Shown in pieces: positions 1 to 7,387 of a stretch of DNA of 64,000 bases. Numbering within the stretch: the first letter of the stretch is position 1; each line of letters opens with the position of its first letter. The position numbers and the translations under genes were made by a program. Source of the stretch: UBA7985 sp002690455. GTDB taxonomy: Bacteria; Pseudomonadota; Alphaproteobacteria; UBA7985. The stretch is from the NCBI GenBank assembly GCA_965662775.1, contig CBFIIW010000009.1:1-64000 (forward strand), in the 5' to 3' direction. Under the pieces are notes generated by a model. The model was not told the DNA's origin. It saw nothing but the letters and a program-made list of their open reading frames with translations, and did not search any database.

Positions 1-1
1 G

Positions 2-262
2 TCCATCATCCTCGGCTGTACCATGGAAGTCGGCTTTCACAAGAAGATCGAGGATCAGATGGGCGTGCCCTGCATCGACCCGTCGATTGCAGCACTGAAA
101 CGGGCGGAATACGGCGCTCTGCTCAAGCGCGACTGCGGGTGGAAGCCGTCGCGCAAGTGGTCCTGCGAATCACCACCGGAGGAGGAGATCGCGGAAATCG
201 GCGCCTTCGATTCCGGTGAAATCTTCGGTCCGCGCATCGTGGTCGAGGCCTCGGCCACCTAG
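2..262 (+). CDS. Asp/Glu/hydantoin racemase family protein, C-terminal part (5' end outside window)
   Basis: The open frame runs in from before the window and ends at a TAG at 260-262. The first visible residues read SIILGCTMEVGF, which fits the strand carrying the second catalytic cysteine (the GCT motif) in the aspartate/glutamate/hydantoin racemase superfamily. The following VPCIDPSIAALKRAEY matches the usual VPVIDP helix of these proteins. Such racemases invert the stereochemistry of amino acids or hydantoins in the cytoplasm. It lies 45 bases upstream of a dehydrogenase, an M24 peptidase and a hydantoinase-B-like gene on the same strand, which suggests one catabolic operon for a cyclic amide or amino-acid derivative. 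The N-terminal half with the first cysteine is not visible, so the substrate is unknown. Confidence 0.65.
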   Translation, partial: SIILGCTMEVGFHKKIEDQMGVPCIDPSIAALKRAEYGALLKRDCGWKPSRKWSCESPPEEEIAEIGAFDSGEIFGPRIVVEASAT

Positions 263-307
263 CGCGGCTCGGACGCAGGGGCGGACGCAACACAGAGGAG
301 ACAGGCG

Positions 308-1318
308 ATGGCACGCGAATGGGTGATCAACGGCTACGACGGCTATCCCGGGCTGGTGCTGCAGGATTGCGAGCCGGGGACCGCCGGGCCGGGCGAAGTC
401 CGGCTGCGGATTGAGGCCTTTGCCCTCAACTGGGGGGACATGGACCTGATGCTCGACCGCTATTCCTTCAGCTTTCCCAAATTCCCGGCGCGGATCGGGA
501 TGGAGGCGACCGGGATCGTTGATCAGGTCGGCCCCGGCGTCGAAGGCATCATCGTAGGGCAGCGTTACTGCACGCTGCCCTACTTCTACGACAACGCGGG
601 CACCAGCGCTGATTTTGCCGTCGTCGATGCGCGGTATATCACCCCGGCGCCAAAGGGCTTGAGTGCGGTCGAAGCGACTTCGGTCTGGATGCAGTACATG
701 ACCGCCTACTACCCGGTGATCGATATTTCTAAGGCCAGTCTGGGCACCAACGTTCTGGCAACGGCGGGGACGTCGACCGCCGGCACAGCGGCGCTGCAAC
801 TGGGCCGGATAGCGGGTGCAACCATGATCACCACCACCCGCTTTGCCGCCAACGAGGCCTATTTGCGGGCCAATGGGGCGGATCATGTCATCGTCACTGA
901 GGAGGATACCGACATCGCCGCCGCCATCCATGCGGCCACCGACGGTGTCGGCGCGCACGTTGCCTTCGATCCCGTGGGGCAGGGCATGATTGCCCGCTAC
1001 AGCCCGGCGCTGGCCAAGGGGGCCACGATCTTTTTCTACGGCACCCTCGACGGGGTGTTCCCGCTGCTGCCAATTGTGGACATGTTCCAGGCCAATGCGA
1101 CCTTCCACCCCTATTCGCTGTTTAACTACGTCGAGAACCACGAGGCGCTGCAGCGGGGGCTGGATTTTGTCTACGCTGCACTCAAGCAAGGGCAGATTGC
1201 CCCGCAGATCGACCGGGTCTATCCCATGGAACAGTACCGCGACGCCTGGGACTATCTGAGCCAGCCGCGAGAGAGCCACGGTAAGGTAGTCGTCGAAACC
1301 GGCAATTCCCCCGCCTGA
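308..1318 (+). CDS. Zinc-type/quinone-oxidoreductase-like medium-chain dehydrogenase (MDR)
   Basis: This 336-residue protein has the usual MDR layout. The N-terminal GroES-like domain shows GEVRLRIEAFALNWGDMD and GMEATGIVDQVGPGVEG. A Rossmann domain from about residue 150 has a degenerate glycine motif (ATAGTSTAGTAALQLG). The region around residue 60 lacks the catalytic-zinc cysteine and histidine pattern of true alcohol dehydrogenases, so an NADPH-dependent quinone or enone reductase is more likely. The ATG follows GAGGAG at 295-300 with good spacing. It is 25 bases upstream of the M24 peptidase gene and probably co-transcribed. The substrate cannot be told from sequence. Confidence 0.8.
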   Translation: MAREWVINGYDGYPGLVLQDCEPGTAGPGEVRLRIEAFALNWGDMDLMLDRYSFSFPKFPARIGMEATGIVDQVGPGVEGIIVGQRYCTLPYFYDNAGTSADFAVVDARYITPAPKGLSAVEATSVWMQYMTAYYPVIDISKASLGTNVLATAGTSTAGTAALQLGRIAGATMITTTRFAANEAYLRANGADHVIVTEEDTDIAAAIHAATDGVGAHVAFDPVGQGMIARYSPALAKGATIFFYGTLDGVFPLLPIVDMFQANATFHPYSLFNYVENHEALQRGLDFVYAALKQGQIAPQIDRVYPMEQYRDAWDYLSQPRESHGKVVVETGNSPA

Positions 1319-1343
1319 GCCAAATAACAATAGGAGAAATACC

Positions 1344-2441
1344 ATGTCAGACCAACCCGACAGACTATCCCGCCTGCGTGAGGTCATGCGGACCGAAGGC
1401 ATCGATCTAGTCGCCCTCGCACCCGGCGCGCACATGGCATGGCTTCTGGACGTACGACCGCACGGTGACGAGCGCCCCTGCATTGCGCTGATTTCGCGCG
1501 ACAGGGAAGCCTTCCTCATGCCTGCGCTGGAGGCCGACAGCGCCCGGGAGCAGACCGATATGGCGTTCTATAAATGGGCCGATGCCGATGGCCCCGATGC
1601 CGCGCTGGCCCAGCTGCTCGGTGACTTCTGCGCCGGGTCGTTTTCTGCGCTGGTGCTCGACGAGTGCATGCGCGCCGACCACGCCGCCCTGATCACCGAC
1701 GCGCTTCCGGGCGCAGCACGGCACTTCACCGCCGCCACCATCGGCGCGCTGCGCATGCGCAAGGAAGAAGGCGAATACCGCACCCTGAAGACCAATGCGA
1801 CGCAGGCGGATACGGCGATGCAGGCAGCCTGGGCCGCCATGCGCCCCGGCGTCTCGGAGCTGGAGGTTGCGCAGGTCGCCCGCGATACCTTCGCCGGCAT
1901 GGGCGCCCGGCCGCTGTTTTCCATCGTCGGTGCAGGCCGCAACGGCGCCTTCCCGCACCACCACACCGGCCAGAGCAAGCTGCAGGCCGGCGACGCGGTG
2001 GTGGTCGATATCGGCGCGGGTTTCGAGGGCTACTCTTCAGACATCACCCGCATGGTGCTGCTCGGCGACGGGCCGGAGGGCTACGCCGAGATCCACGATA
2101 TCGTCAACCGTGCGGTCGAGGCCGCCATGGCCGTAGCCCGGCCCGGCGTGAAGGCGCACGTCGTCGACGATGCCGCCCGCAATGTCATTGCCGAGGCGGG
2201 CTACGGCGAGTACTTCTTGCACCGCACCGGCCACGGTCTGGGAACCGAAGTGCACGAGCCGCCCTATATCACCGGCAGCTCCCAGACCGTGCTCGACGAG
2301 GGCATGGTGTTTTCGATCGAGCCGGGAATCTATCTGCCCGACCGCTTCGGGCTGCGGCTTGAAGAGATCGTGATTCTGCGTGCTGATGGCCCGGAAATTC
2401 TCTCTGATCTGCCAAGGGACGCGGTCAGGATTGATGTCTGA
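1344..2441 (+). CDS. M24 family metallopeptidase (Xaa-Pro aminopeptidase/creatinase type)
   Basis: The protein has 365 residues, typical of PepQ/creatinase-like enzymes: a creatinase N-terminal domain to about residue 125 and then a pita-bread M24 domain. The metal-ligand motifs are visible: VVVDIGAGFEGYSSDITR (two aspartates), HRTGHGLGTEVHE (histidine) and the SIEPGIY and RLEEIV segments (two glutamates). All five ligands of the dinuclear site therefore appear intact, which favours a hydrolytic peptidase over a creatinase, although related amidohydrolases share the fold. The start follows AGGAGA at 1332-1337. The stop overlaps the start of the next gene by 8 bases (2434-2441), indicating translational coupling with the HyuB-like protein. 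Confidence 0.85.
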   Translation: MSDQPDRLSRLREVMRTEGIDLVALAPGAHMAWLLDVRPHGDERPCIALISRDREAFLMPALEADSAREQTDMAFYKWADADGPDAALAQLLGDFCAGSFSALVLDECMRADHAALITDALPGAARHFTAATIGALRMRKEEGEYRTLKTNATQADTAMQAAWAAMRPGVSELEVAQVARDTFAGMGARPLFSIVGAGRNGAFPHHHTGQSKLQAGDAVVVDIGAGFEGYSSDITRMVLLGDGPEGYAEIHDIVNRAVEAAMAVARPGVKAHVVDDAARNVIAEAGYGEYFLHRTGHGLGTEVHEPPYITGSSQTVLDEGMVFSIEPGIYLPDRFGLRLEEIVILRADGPEILSDLPRDAVRIDV

Positions 2442-3990
2442 CCTTTTCACGCTAGCGGTTGTTGAATCGGCGCTGGAGTCTGCCGCCGACGAGATGTTCG
2501 AGGTACTGCGCAAAACCGCAATGAGCCCGATCATCTACGAGGTGCTGGACGTCGGCACCGGCATCACCGACGCCGATGGTGCGCTGGTCAGCTCTGGGGC
2601 GGGCATCCCGTCCTTCGTCGGCGTGCTGGACAAGTCAGTGACCTCGATCCTCGCGCAGGATCAAGGTGAGATCGAGGAAGGCGACGTCTTCCTCGTCAAC
2701 GACCCCAACCACGGTGGCGTAACCCACCTCAATGACATGGTTGTCGCCGAGCCGGTGTTCTTCGACGGGCAGCGGGTGGCGTGGGTCGCCTCCATCGCGC
2801 ACTGGGGCGATATCGGCGGCCGTACGCCGGGGTCCATGTCGACCGAAGTGACCGAGATCGTGGCCGAGGGCCTGCGCCTTCCCGTGGTGCGGCTGTTCCG
2901 GCGCGGTGAGCGCAATGAAGCGGTGGCCGATATCATCCGGGCCAACTCGCGCCTGCCTGATTTCGTCACGGGTGATCTGTGGGCGCAGGTCTCTGCCGGA
3001 CGGCGCGCCGCAGGACTGATCCGGGGCCTGTGCCAGCGTTACGGCGTACAGACCCTGCAGACGGCCATCACCAACGCCAGAACGGCTGGGCGGCAGCGGG
3101 CTCTGGCCGGTCTCGCACGCCTGCCCAAAGGGCGCTTTGAGGTGGCGCAGCGACAGGACGACGGCGCCGAGTGGAAGGCTGTGATTACCATTTCCGACGA
3201 GCGGTTCGAGGTTGACGTATGCGGCGCACCACCGGCCGCTGCAGGCCCCTACAACACCAGCCGTGAAGGGACGTTGATAGCTTGCCAGATTCTGTTCAAG
3301 GCGCTGACCGATCCCAATCGTTACGCCAATGCCGGTTCGTTCTCACCGCTGGTCCTGATCACCCAGCCCGGGACGATCTTCGATCCTGGGCCAGAGGCGC
3401 CACATGGCTACTACTTCGAAACCCGGATCCGACTGGTCGACATGCTCTGGCGCTGTATTGCCGAGCACGCTGAGCAGAGCTTGCCCGCCGGGCACTTCGC
3501 GTCGATTTTCGGCACGGTAATCGCTGGGATCCATCCGGACACGGACCGTCGTTTTACCATGGTCGAGCCGCAGATGGGCGGATGGGGTGCCACCCCGGAG
3601 CGCGCGGGTAACGACGCCATGTTCTCCACCAACCATGGCGACACCTTTAACTGTCCGGTCGAAGTCGCTGAGGCCCGGTACGGCTTCGAGGTGGTGGCTA
3701 AGCGCCTGGGCGAGCCCAAGCACAGCCGGGGCGAACACCCAGGCGGTCGTGGGGTCGATATCTGCTACCGCATGCGCGGCCCGGCGGTGATGTCCGTGGG
3801 CCTTTCCCACGGGGTCGAGCCCGTGTGGTCGCTCGATGGCGCGCAGCCCGGTGGCCTCAATCGGGTCACGCTGCGGCGAGGCAAAAGCGAGGTGGTCATG
3901 CCCGGCTTTTTCAGCAATCTGGGTCTGGAGGCAGGCGATGAAGTGGTTCTGTCCTCGGCCTCGGGCGGCAATGCTCCGCAGGCGAAATAG
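2434..3990 (+). CDS. Hydantoinase B/oxoprolinase family protein (HyuB-like)
   Basis: This 518-residue protein starts MSDLFTLAVVESALES and carries NDPNHGGVTHLNDM, the conserved block of the hydantoinase B/5-oxoprolinase beta family. The C-terminal RGEHPGGRGVD and SVGLSHGVEP regions also fit. HyuB normally works with HyuA as an ATP-dependent cyclic-amide hydrolase (N-methylhydantoin, 5-oxoproline) or as part of an acetone/acetophenone carboxylase. No hyuA is seen between 1 and 4047, so the partner may lie upstream of the window. I chose the ATG at 2434, which overlaps the stop of the peptidase gene, rather than a longer frame reading back into that gene. Length is at the short end for the family. 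Confidence 0.85.
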   Translation: MSDLFTLAVVESALESAADEMFEVLRKTAMSPIIYEVLDVGTGITDADGALVSSGAGIPSFVGVLDKSVTSILAQDQGEIEEGDVFLVNDPNHGGVTHLNDMVVAEPVFFDGQRVAWVASIAHWGDIGGRTPGSMSTEVTEIVAEGLRLPVVRLFRRGERNEAVADIIRANSRLPDFVTGDLWAQVSAGRRAAGLIRGLCQRYGVQTLQTAITNARTAGRQRALAGLARLPKGRFEVAQRQDDGAEWKAVITISDERFEVDVCGAPPAAAGPYNTSREGTLIACQILFKALTDPNRYANAGSFSPLVLITQPGTIFDPGPEAPHGYYFETRIRLVDMLWRCIAEHAEQSLPAGHFASIFGTVIAGIHPDTDRRFTMVEPQMGGWGATPERAGNDAMFSTNHGDTFNCPVEVAEARYGFEVVAKRLGEPKHSRGEHPGGRGVDICYRMRGPAVMSVGLSHGVEPVWSLDGAQPGGLNRVTLRRGKSEVVMPGFFSNLGLEAGDEVVLSSASGGNAPQAK

Positions 3991-4046
3991 GCCTGTAGTG
4001 TCAGGTGTCAGGGACTAAGGCTGCCCCCAGCTCCCAGCCCCCAGCT

Positions 4047-4781
4047 TCACGAGATACGCTGCACGTAGCGGGCCCGCACGGAGTCAAACCATGTGCGTGA
4101 GAATTCGACCGGGGTTTCGGCCTGCGCCCAGCTAAGTCGCTCGACGAAGCCCACCGCGGCCCCTGGCTTGGGGGCAAAAGTAGCCGGAGACCAGCTTGGC
4201 GCTGCGCTCAAGCCGACAGAATCTCTAACCCGCGTGATCCAAATACCGAGGCGGCTGCCATAGGTTTGGTAGAGCGAGTCTGATATCTCCTCGATCTCAA
4301 GGGTGCCAACCCCAGCATCCAACCAGATCTCCTCTACCGCAATCGCGATATCATTGAGATACCGGAGCCGCCGTAGGCAGGTGGCCTGGCGGTTTGTGCC
4401 GAACGCGGGAAGGTCGTCGGGACGATCCAGCACTTCTAGACTCAGTAGCTGGGCCGCCGGCAGGCCACCGCCTTCGGCAAGTTCTAGCCTGAACATCGAA
4501 TAGATGCTGCGCGCGTCGTCGTTGACCCGCACGTAGTTGCCTGAACCGTGCCGTCGGTCGAGCAAGCCCCTCTGGGTCAGTTCTGCCAGTGATTTGCGTA
4601 GCGTGCGAACGGTTACGCCATACTGGGCTGCCATTGACCTTTCGGGTGGTAGACGTTGCCCGTCGAGCAGGCGGCCCGCGCCGATTTCGCGTATCAGGCG
4701 CTCGCTGACCTGCTGGTAAAGGGGTAGGGCGCTGGGGCTGGTTTCACGCTGGGCCACTGAGAGGGGCGGAAGTTCTTTCAA
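4047..4781 (-). CDS. GntR family transcriptional regulator, HutC/UTRA subfamily
   Basis: The 244-residue protein has an N-terminal winged helix of GntR type: LPLYQQVSERLIREIGAG, then RLPPERSMAAQYGVT and LRKSLAELTQRGLLDRRHGSG. A UTRA ligand-binding domain follows (about residues 85-240), ending in the usual SRTWFDSVRARYV pattern. The frame begins at a TTG (4781-4779) preceded on the minus strand by an AGG about 10 bases upstream; a GTG at 4757 is an alternative. It is transcribed divergently from the flavin monooxygenase at 4935 and convergently toward the HyuB operon. It most likely controls the monooxygenase and itself. The 8-base palindromes listed nearby are candidate operators. Confidence 0.85.
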   Translation of the reverse strand: MKELPPLSVAQRETSPSALPLYQQVSERLIREIGAGRLLDGQRLPPERSMAAQYGVTVRTLRKSLAELTQRGLLDRRHGSGNYVRVNDDARSIYSMFRLELAEGGGLPAAQLLSLEVLDRPDDLPAFGTNRQATCLRRLRYLNDIAIAVEEIWLDAGVGTLEIEEISDSLYQTYGSRLGIWITRVRDSVGLSAAPSWSPATFAPKPGAAVGFVERLSWAQAETPVEFSRTWFDSVRARYVQRIS

Positions 4782-4862
4782 TTGATATACCTATGCCGAC
4801 AAATTTACCGAAAAAAAATGAATATAAACAGCAGCTTAAACCTGTCGCCAAACTCAATTGAT
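4778..4862. promoter_or_regulatory. Paired TCAATTGA palindromes in the divergent GntR/monooxygenase promoter region
   Basis: The 8-base palindrome TCAATTGA, followed by T, occurs at 4778-4785 (over the regulator's start codon) and again at 4854-4861, with centres 76 bases apart. The interval is AT-rich, unlike its surroundings, as expected for a shared divergent promoter. Two copies of the same palindrome fit an operator pair for the adjacent GntR protein, one of them placed for autoregulation. Binding is inference only. Confidence 0.4.
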
Positions 4863-4898
4863 GCCCTATTGATTTGCATGTTTTCGTGGCTTAAGCAA

Positions 4899-4910
4899 GG
4901 ATCATGATCC
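4899..4910. promoter_or_regulatory. 12-base palindrome upstream of the flavin monooxygenase
   Basis: GGATCATGATCC is a perfect 12-base palindrome 24 bases before the monooxygenase start codon. It could be a further regulator site, or chance. It differs in sequence from the TCAATTGA pair. Confidence 0.3.
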
Positions 4911-4934
4911 CCGCCGGATAAAGGGCAGACTGCC

Positions 4935-6089
4935 ATGACAATTGTTCCCATCACTTCACCCGACCTCGACGCTAGCGAAGTATCATGGTTTGCCGCTCTT
5001 TGCTCGGATGATTACCAGTTTCTTGGTGTGCCCGACGGTGATTTACGGTCCAGTTGGGCGCATTGCTCCGACATTGTTAAAACGGCTGAGGCGCAGGGCT
5101 TTCGCAATATTTTATGCCCCTCGTCCTATCAGGTCGGGCAGGATACGCTGTCCTTCGTCGCGGGTTGCGCGCCCATCACTGACCGGATCAACCTGTTGGC
5201 AGCAGTCCGCTGTGGTGAGATGCAGCCCATTATGCTCGCGCGGACTGTCGCGACTCTCGACCACATGCTCGAAGGTCGCCTGACTATCAACATAATTTCT
5301 TCAGACTTTCCCGGCCAAACTGAGCCCAGCCCGTACCGCTACCAGCGTTCGCGCGAAGTGGTCGAAATACTCAAGCAAGCCTGGACGCATGACGAGATCA
5401 ATCACGAGGGGGAGGTCTATCAATTCGCGGGCCTGACCACCGATCCTGTTCGCCCATACCAGACCGGGGGTCCCTTGCTGTATTTTGGCGGTTATTCACC
5501 GGATGCGCTGGAGTTGTGCGGCCAGCATTGTGATGTCTACCTGATGTGGCCAGAGACAATCGAAGCCCTTAAGGGTCGAATGCGGGCGGTGAACGAGTTG
5601 GCTGAGCGCTACGATCGCACTCTGGACTATGGCTTGCGCACGCACGTTATCGTTCGCGACACCGAAACCGAGGCGCGCGAATACGCCGATTACATTGTCT
5701 CCAAGCTCGACGAGGTACAGGGAGAGGCCATCCGCAATCGCGCGCTGGATGCGAAGTCGCTGGGTGTCAGTCATCAGGCGAAGAACCGCGACAATGCCGA
5801 TGAGCACGGCTATGTCGAACCCCATATGTGGACCGGTATCGGCCGCGCGCGTTCCGGCTGCGGGGCAGCAATCGTCGGTTCGACGGACCAGGTTCTGAGC
5901 AAGCTGGAGGCCTATGAAGCTATGGGCATCCGCTCCTTCATTCTTTCAGGCTATCCCCACCTGGATGAAGCCGATCACTTCGGGTCGCGTGTACTGCCAC
6001 AGATGAAGACCTGTTCCCTGCCGCACGCCTATGGCCGTTTGTCCGCGGCGATGCCGGAGACGCCGTTGGGTGCGGGCGAGCGGCGGTAG
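4935..6089 (+). CDS. LLM-class flavin-dependent monooxygenase (SsuD-like)
   Basis: This 384-residue protein belongs to the bacterial luciferase-like family and resembles alkanesulfonate monooxygenase: VKTAEAQGFRNILCPSSYQVGQDTLSF, a block ending RLTINIISSDFPGQ, and LYFGGYSPDALELC. Such enzymes use FMNH2 supplied by a separate reductase and O2 to cleave or oxidise small organic substrates in the cytoplasm. No flavin reductase gene is adjacent. The C-terminal GSTDQVLSKLEAYEAMGIRSF matches the usual final helix. The ATG has AAAGGGCAGA upstream. The divergent GntR regulator suggests substrate induction. Sulfonate use is possible but not proven; no sulfonate transporter is nearby. Confidence 0.85.
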   Translation: MTIVPITSPDLDASEVSWFAALCSDDYQFLGVPDGDLRSSWAHCSDIVKTAEAQGFRNILCPSSYQVGQDTLSFVAGCAPITDRINLLAAVRCGEMQPIMLARTVATLDHMLEGRLTINIISSDFPGQTEPSPYRYQRSREVVEILKQAWTHDEINHEGEVYQFAGLTTDPVRPYQTGGPLLYFGGYSPDALELCGQHCDVYLMWPETIEALKGRMRAVNELAERYDRTLDYGLRTHVIVRDTETEAREYADYIVSKLDEVQGEAIRNRALDAKSLGVSHQAKNRDNADEHGYVEPHMWTGIGRARSGCGAAIVGSTDQVLSKLEAYEAMGIRSFILSGYPHLDEADHFGSRVLPQMKTCSLPHAYGRLSAAMPETPLGAGERR

Positions 6090-6153
6090 GCTATCCTGAG
6101 TTAGCGGCAGTTGCGGGAGAAAGCAGCTCTGGCAGCCGAGGGCCTAAAAATGC

Positions 6154-6192
6154 AAGGGGCGGACTGTTTCCAAAACGGCCCGCCCCCCTTTG
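6154..6192. terminator. Candidate bidirectional terminator between convergent genes
   Basis: GGGGCGG at 6156-6162 can pair with CCGCCCC starting at 6180, enclosing a loop that contains GTTT and AAAAC. On the minus strand the hairpin is followed by GCATTTTTAGG, giving a short T-run for the exported-protein gene; on the plus strand it is followed by CCCTTTG. It lies between the two converging stop codons. Confidence 0.6.
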
Positions 6193-6226
6193 ATGTGCTC
6201 GAACTTCGACGCGATTAGCTCGTTTC

Positions 6227-7204
6227 CTAGTTACGGTCTGTGCTTTGGATGGCCTGTAGGACATAGAGAGCGTCAAGTGCCTGCTTAGGGCTCATTTCAT
6301 CGGGGTTAAGGCTGGCCAAAGCATCGACCAGATCTTCCCAGTTTTCAGCATTTTGAATACCGTTGCCCACTGGGTCCAGCAGTTCAATCCGACCCATGGC
6401 AGTCTCATTTTCGCGGCTGCGTACAACGAGCCGGAAGGCTTCGTTATCATCGGCGATGTCATCCGTGACGATATTGGTCCGAACCATGAAGTAACCATCC
6501 TTCGGGATGGCGAAGGGCCGGTTGATGACAAATTCCCGCCAGGGCTGACCGCTGAGCTTATACTGAACATGGGCGATGGTCCCGTAGTCTTCGGCCTTAG
6601 TTGCGGTCTCGTCGGTAAAATGAAGGCTGGTGATGACTGTACCCGGGCAGCCGGAAACGTGCTGCACGCTGAATTTGTCTACGCCTTCAATGACCTTGAC
6701 GTTATCGATTGAAAACCCGTTGCACACCACGACGGGGGTTTCGACGCGGCGGATATCATTTGGGCTGTCGGGTTGCGTCTCGATCTTGCCGCCCGGAAAA
6801 GTGGTCTCGATGCCGGGGGTGGTGATCACGCCGGGATGAACGGTGACGCTTGAAGAGCGGTCGTTATTATTGGCATCATCCTTACTGTCGTCGGGAAGCC
6901 GTTCAAAGGTTGCGCCTGGGTCAATGGTGCCGGTGTTGATCGTACCGCCGCTAAGGGTCGCGTCACTTATCACTGTTGTGGTCAGAACAGGTGAGGAAAA
7001 GATGTAAGTCCCGAAGCCATCGTTATTGGAAGAATCGGTAGAGGTCTTTGAAGACGCGGTGGTCACGGTCGAGGTGGATTGGGTGTCAGTCGAGCGCAGA
7101 CTGGTCGACTCTTTGAGCTTGGATGAGTAACGATCAGCCAGCGCACTGGGCGATAGAGCAGCCAGAGCGAGGGCAGCGAAAATCGTTGGAATAGCGTATT
7201 TCAT
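6227..7204 (-). CDS. Exported protein with a Calx-beta-like domain, function unknown
   Basis: I place the start at 7204 (MKYAIPTIFAALALAALSPSALA), which gives a clear Sec signal peptide cut after ALA, rather than at an upstream Met. The mature protein has a Ser/Thr-rich stretch after the signal (about residues 25-55), a disordered Asp/Asn/Ser segment, and from about residue 165 a beta-rich region with VIEGVDKFSVQ, FTDETATKAEDYG and ADDNEAFRL. The last follows the Calx-beta pattern of calcium-binding extracellular modules. Two cysteines around residues 160 and 185 could form a disulfide. The low-complexity N-terminal region resembles linkers of cell-surface proteins. I do not recognise a named family. 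Confidence 0.7.
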   Translation of the reverse strand: MKYAIPTIFAALALAALSPSALADRYSSKLKESTSLRSTDTQSTSTVTTASSKTSTDSSNNDGFGTYIFSSPVLTTTVISDATLSGGTINTGTIDPGATFERLPDDSKDDANNNDRSSSVTVHPGVITTPGIETTFPGGKIETQPDSPNDIRRVETPVVVCNGFSIDNVKVIEGVDKFSVQHVSGCPGTVITSLHFTDETATKAEDYGTIAHVQYKLSGQPWREFVINRPFAIPKDGYFMVRTNIVTDDIADDNEAFRLVVRSRENETAMGRIELLDPVGNGIQNAENWEDLVDALASLNPDEMSPKQALDALYVLQAIQSTDRN

Positions 7205-7387
7205 CTGATCGGTTCCTTTATTTTTCAAAGCAGTTCCGACTGAATAGAAAAGACAATGATTACTGTCAGACACGTTTTGTTTCGGTTTGTAACGCGCGGT
7301 TTATTTCGAAATTGATGTAATCAGCGGTGTTTTTTTAAGTCGAGACTCTGTGTTGAATTCTCACCCGAACCGCACCAAGGTTGCGCC

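Noticed and set aside
170..1519. Long minus-strand reading frame opposite the MDR dehydrogenase and M24 genes
   Set aside because: It overlaps two genes with clear family motifs, and its translation has no domain pattern; high GC content produces long antisense frames.
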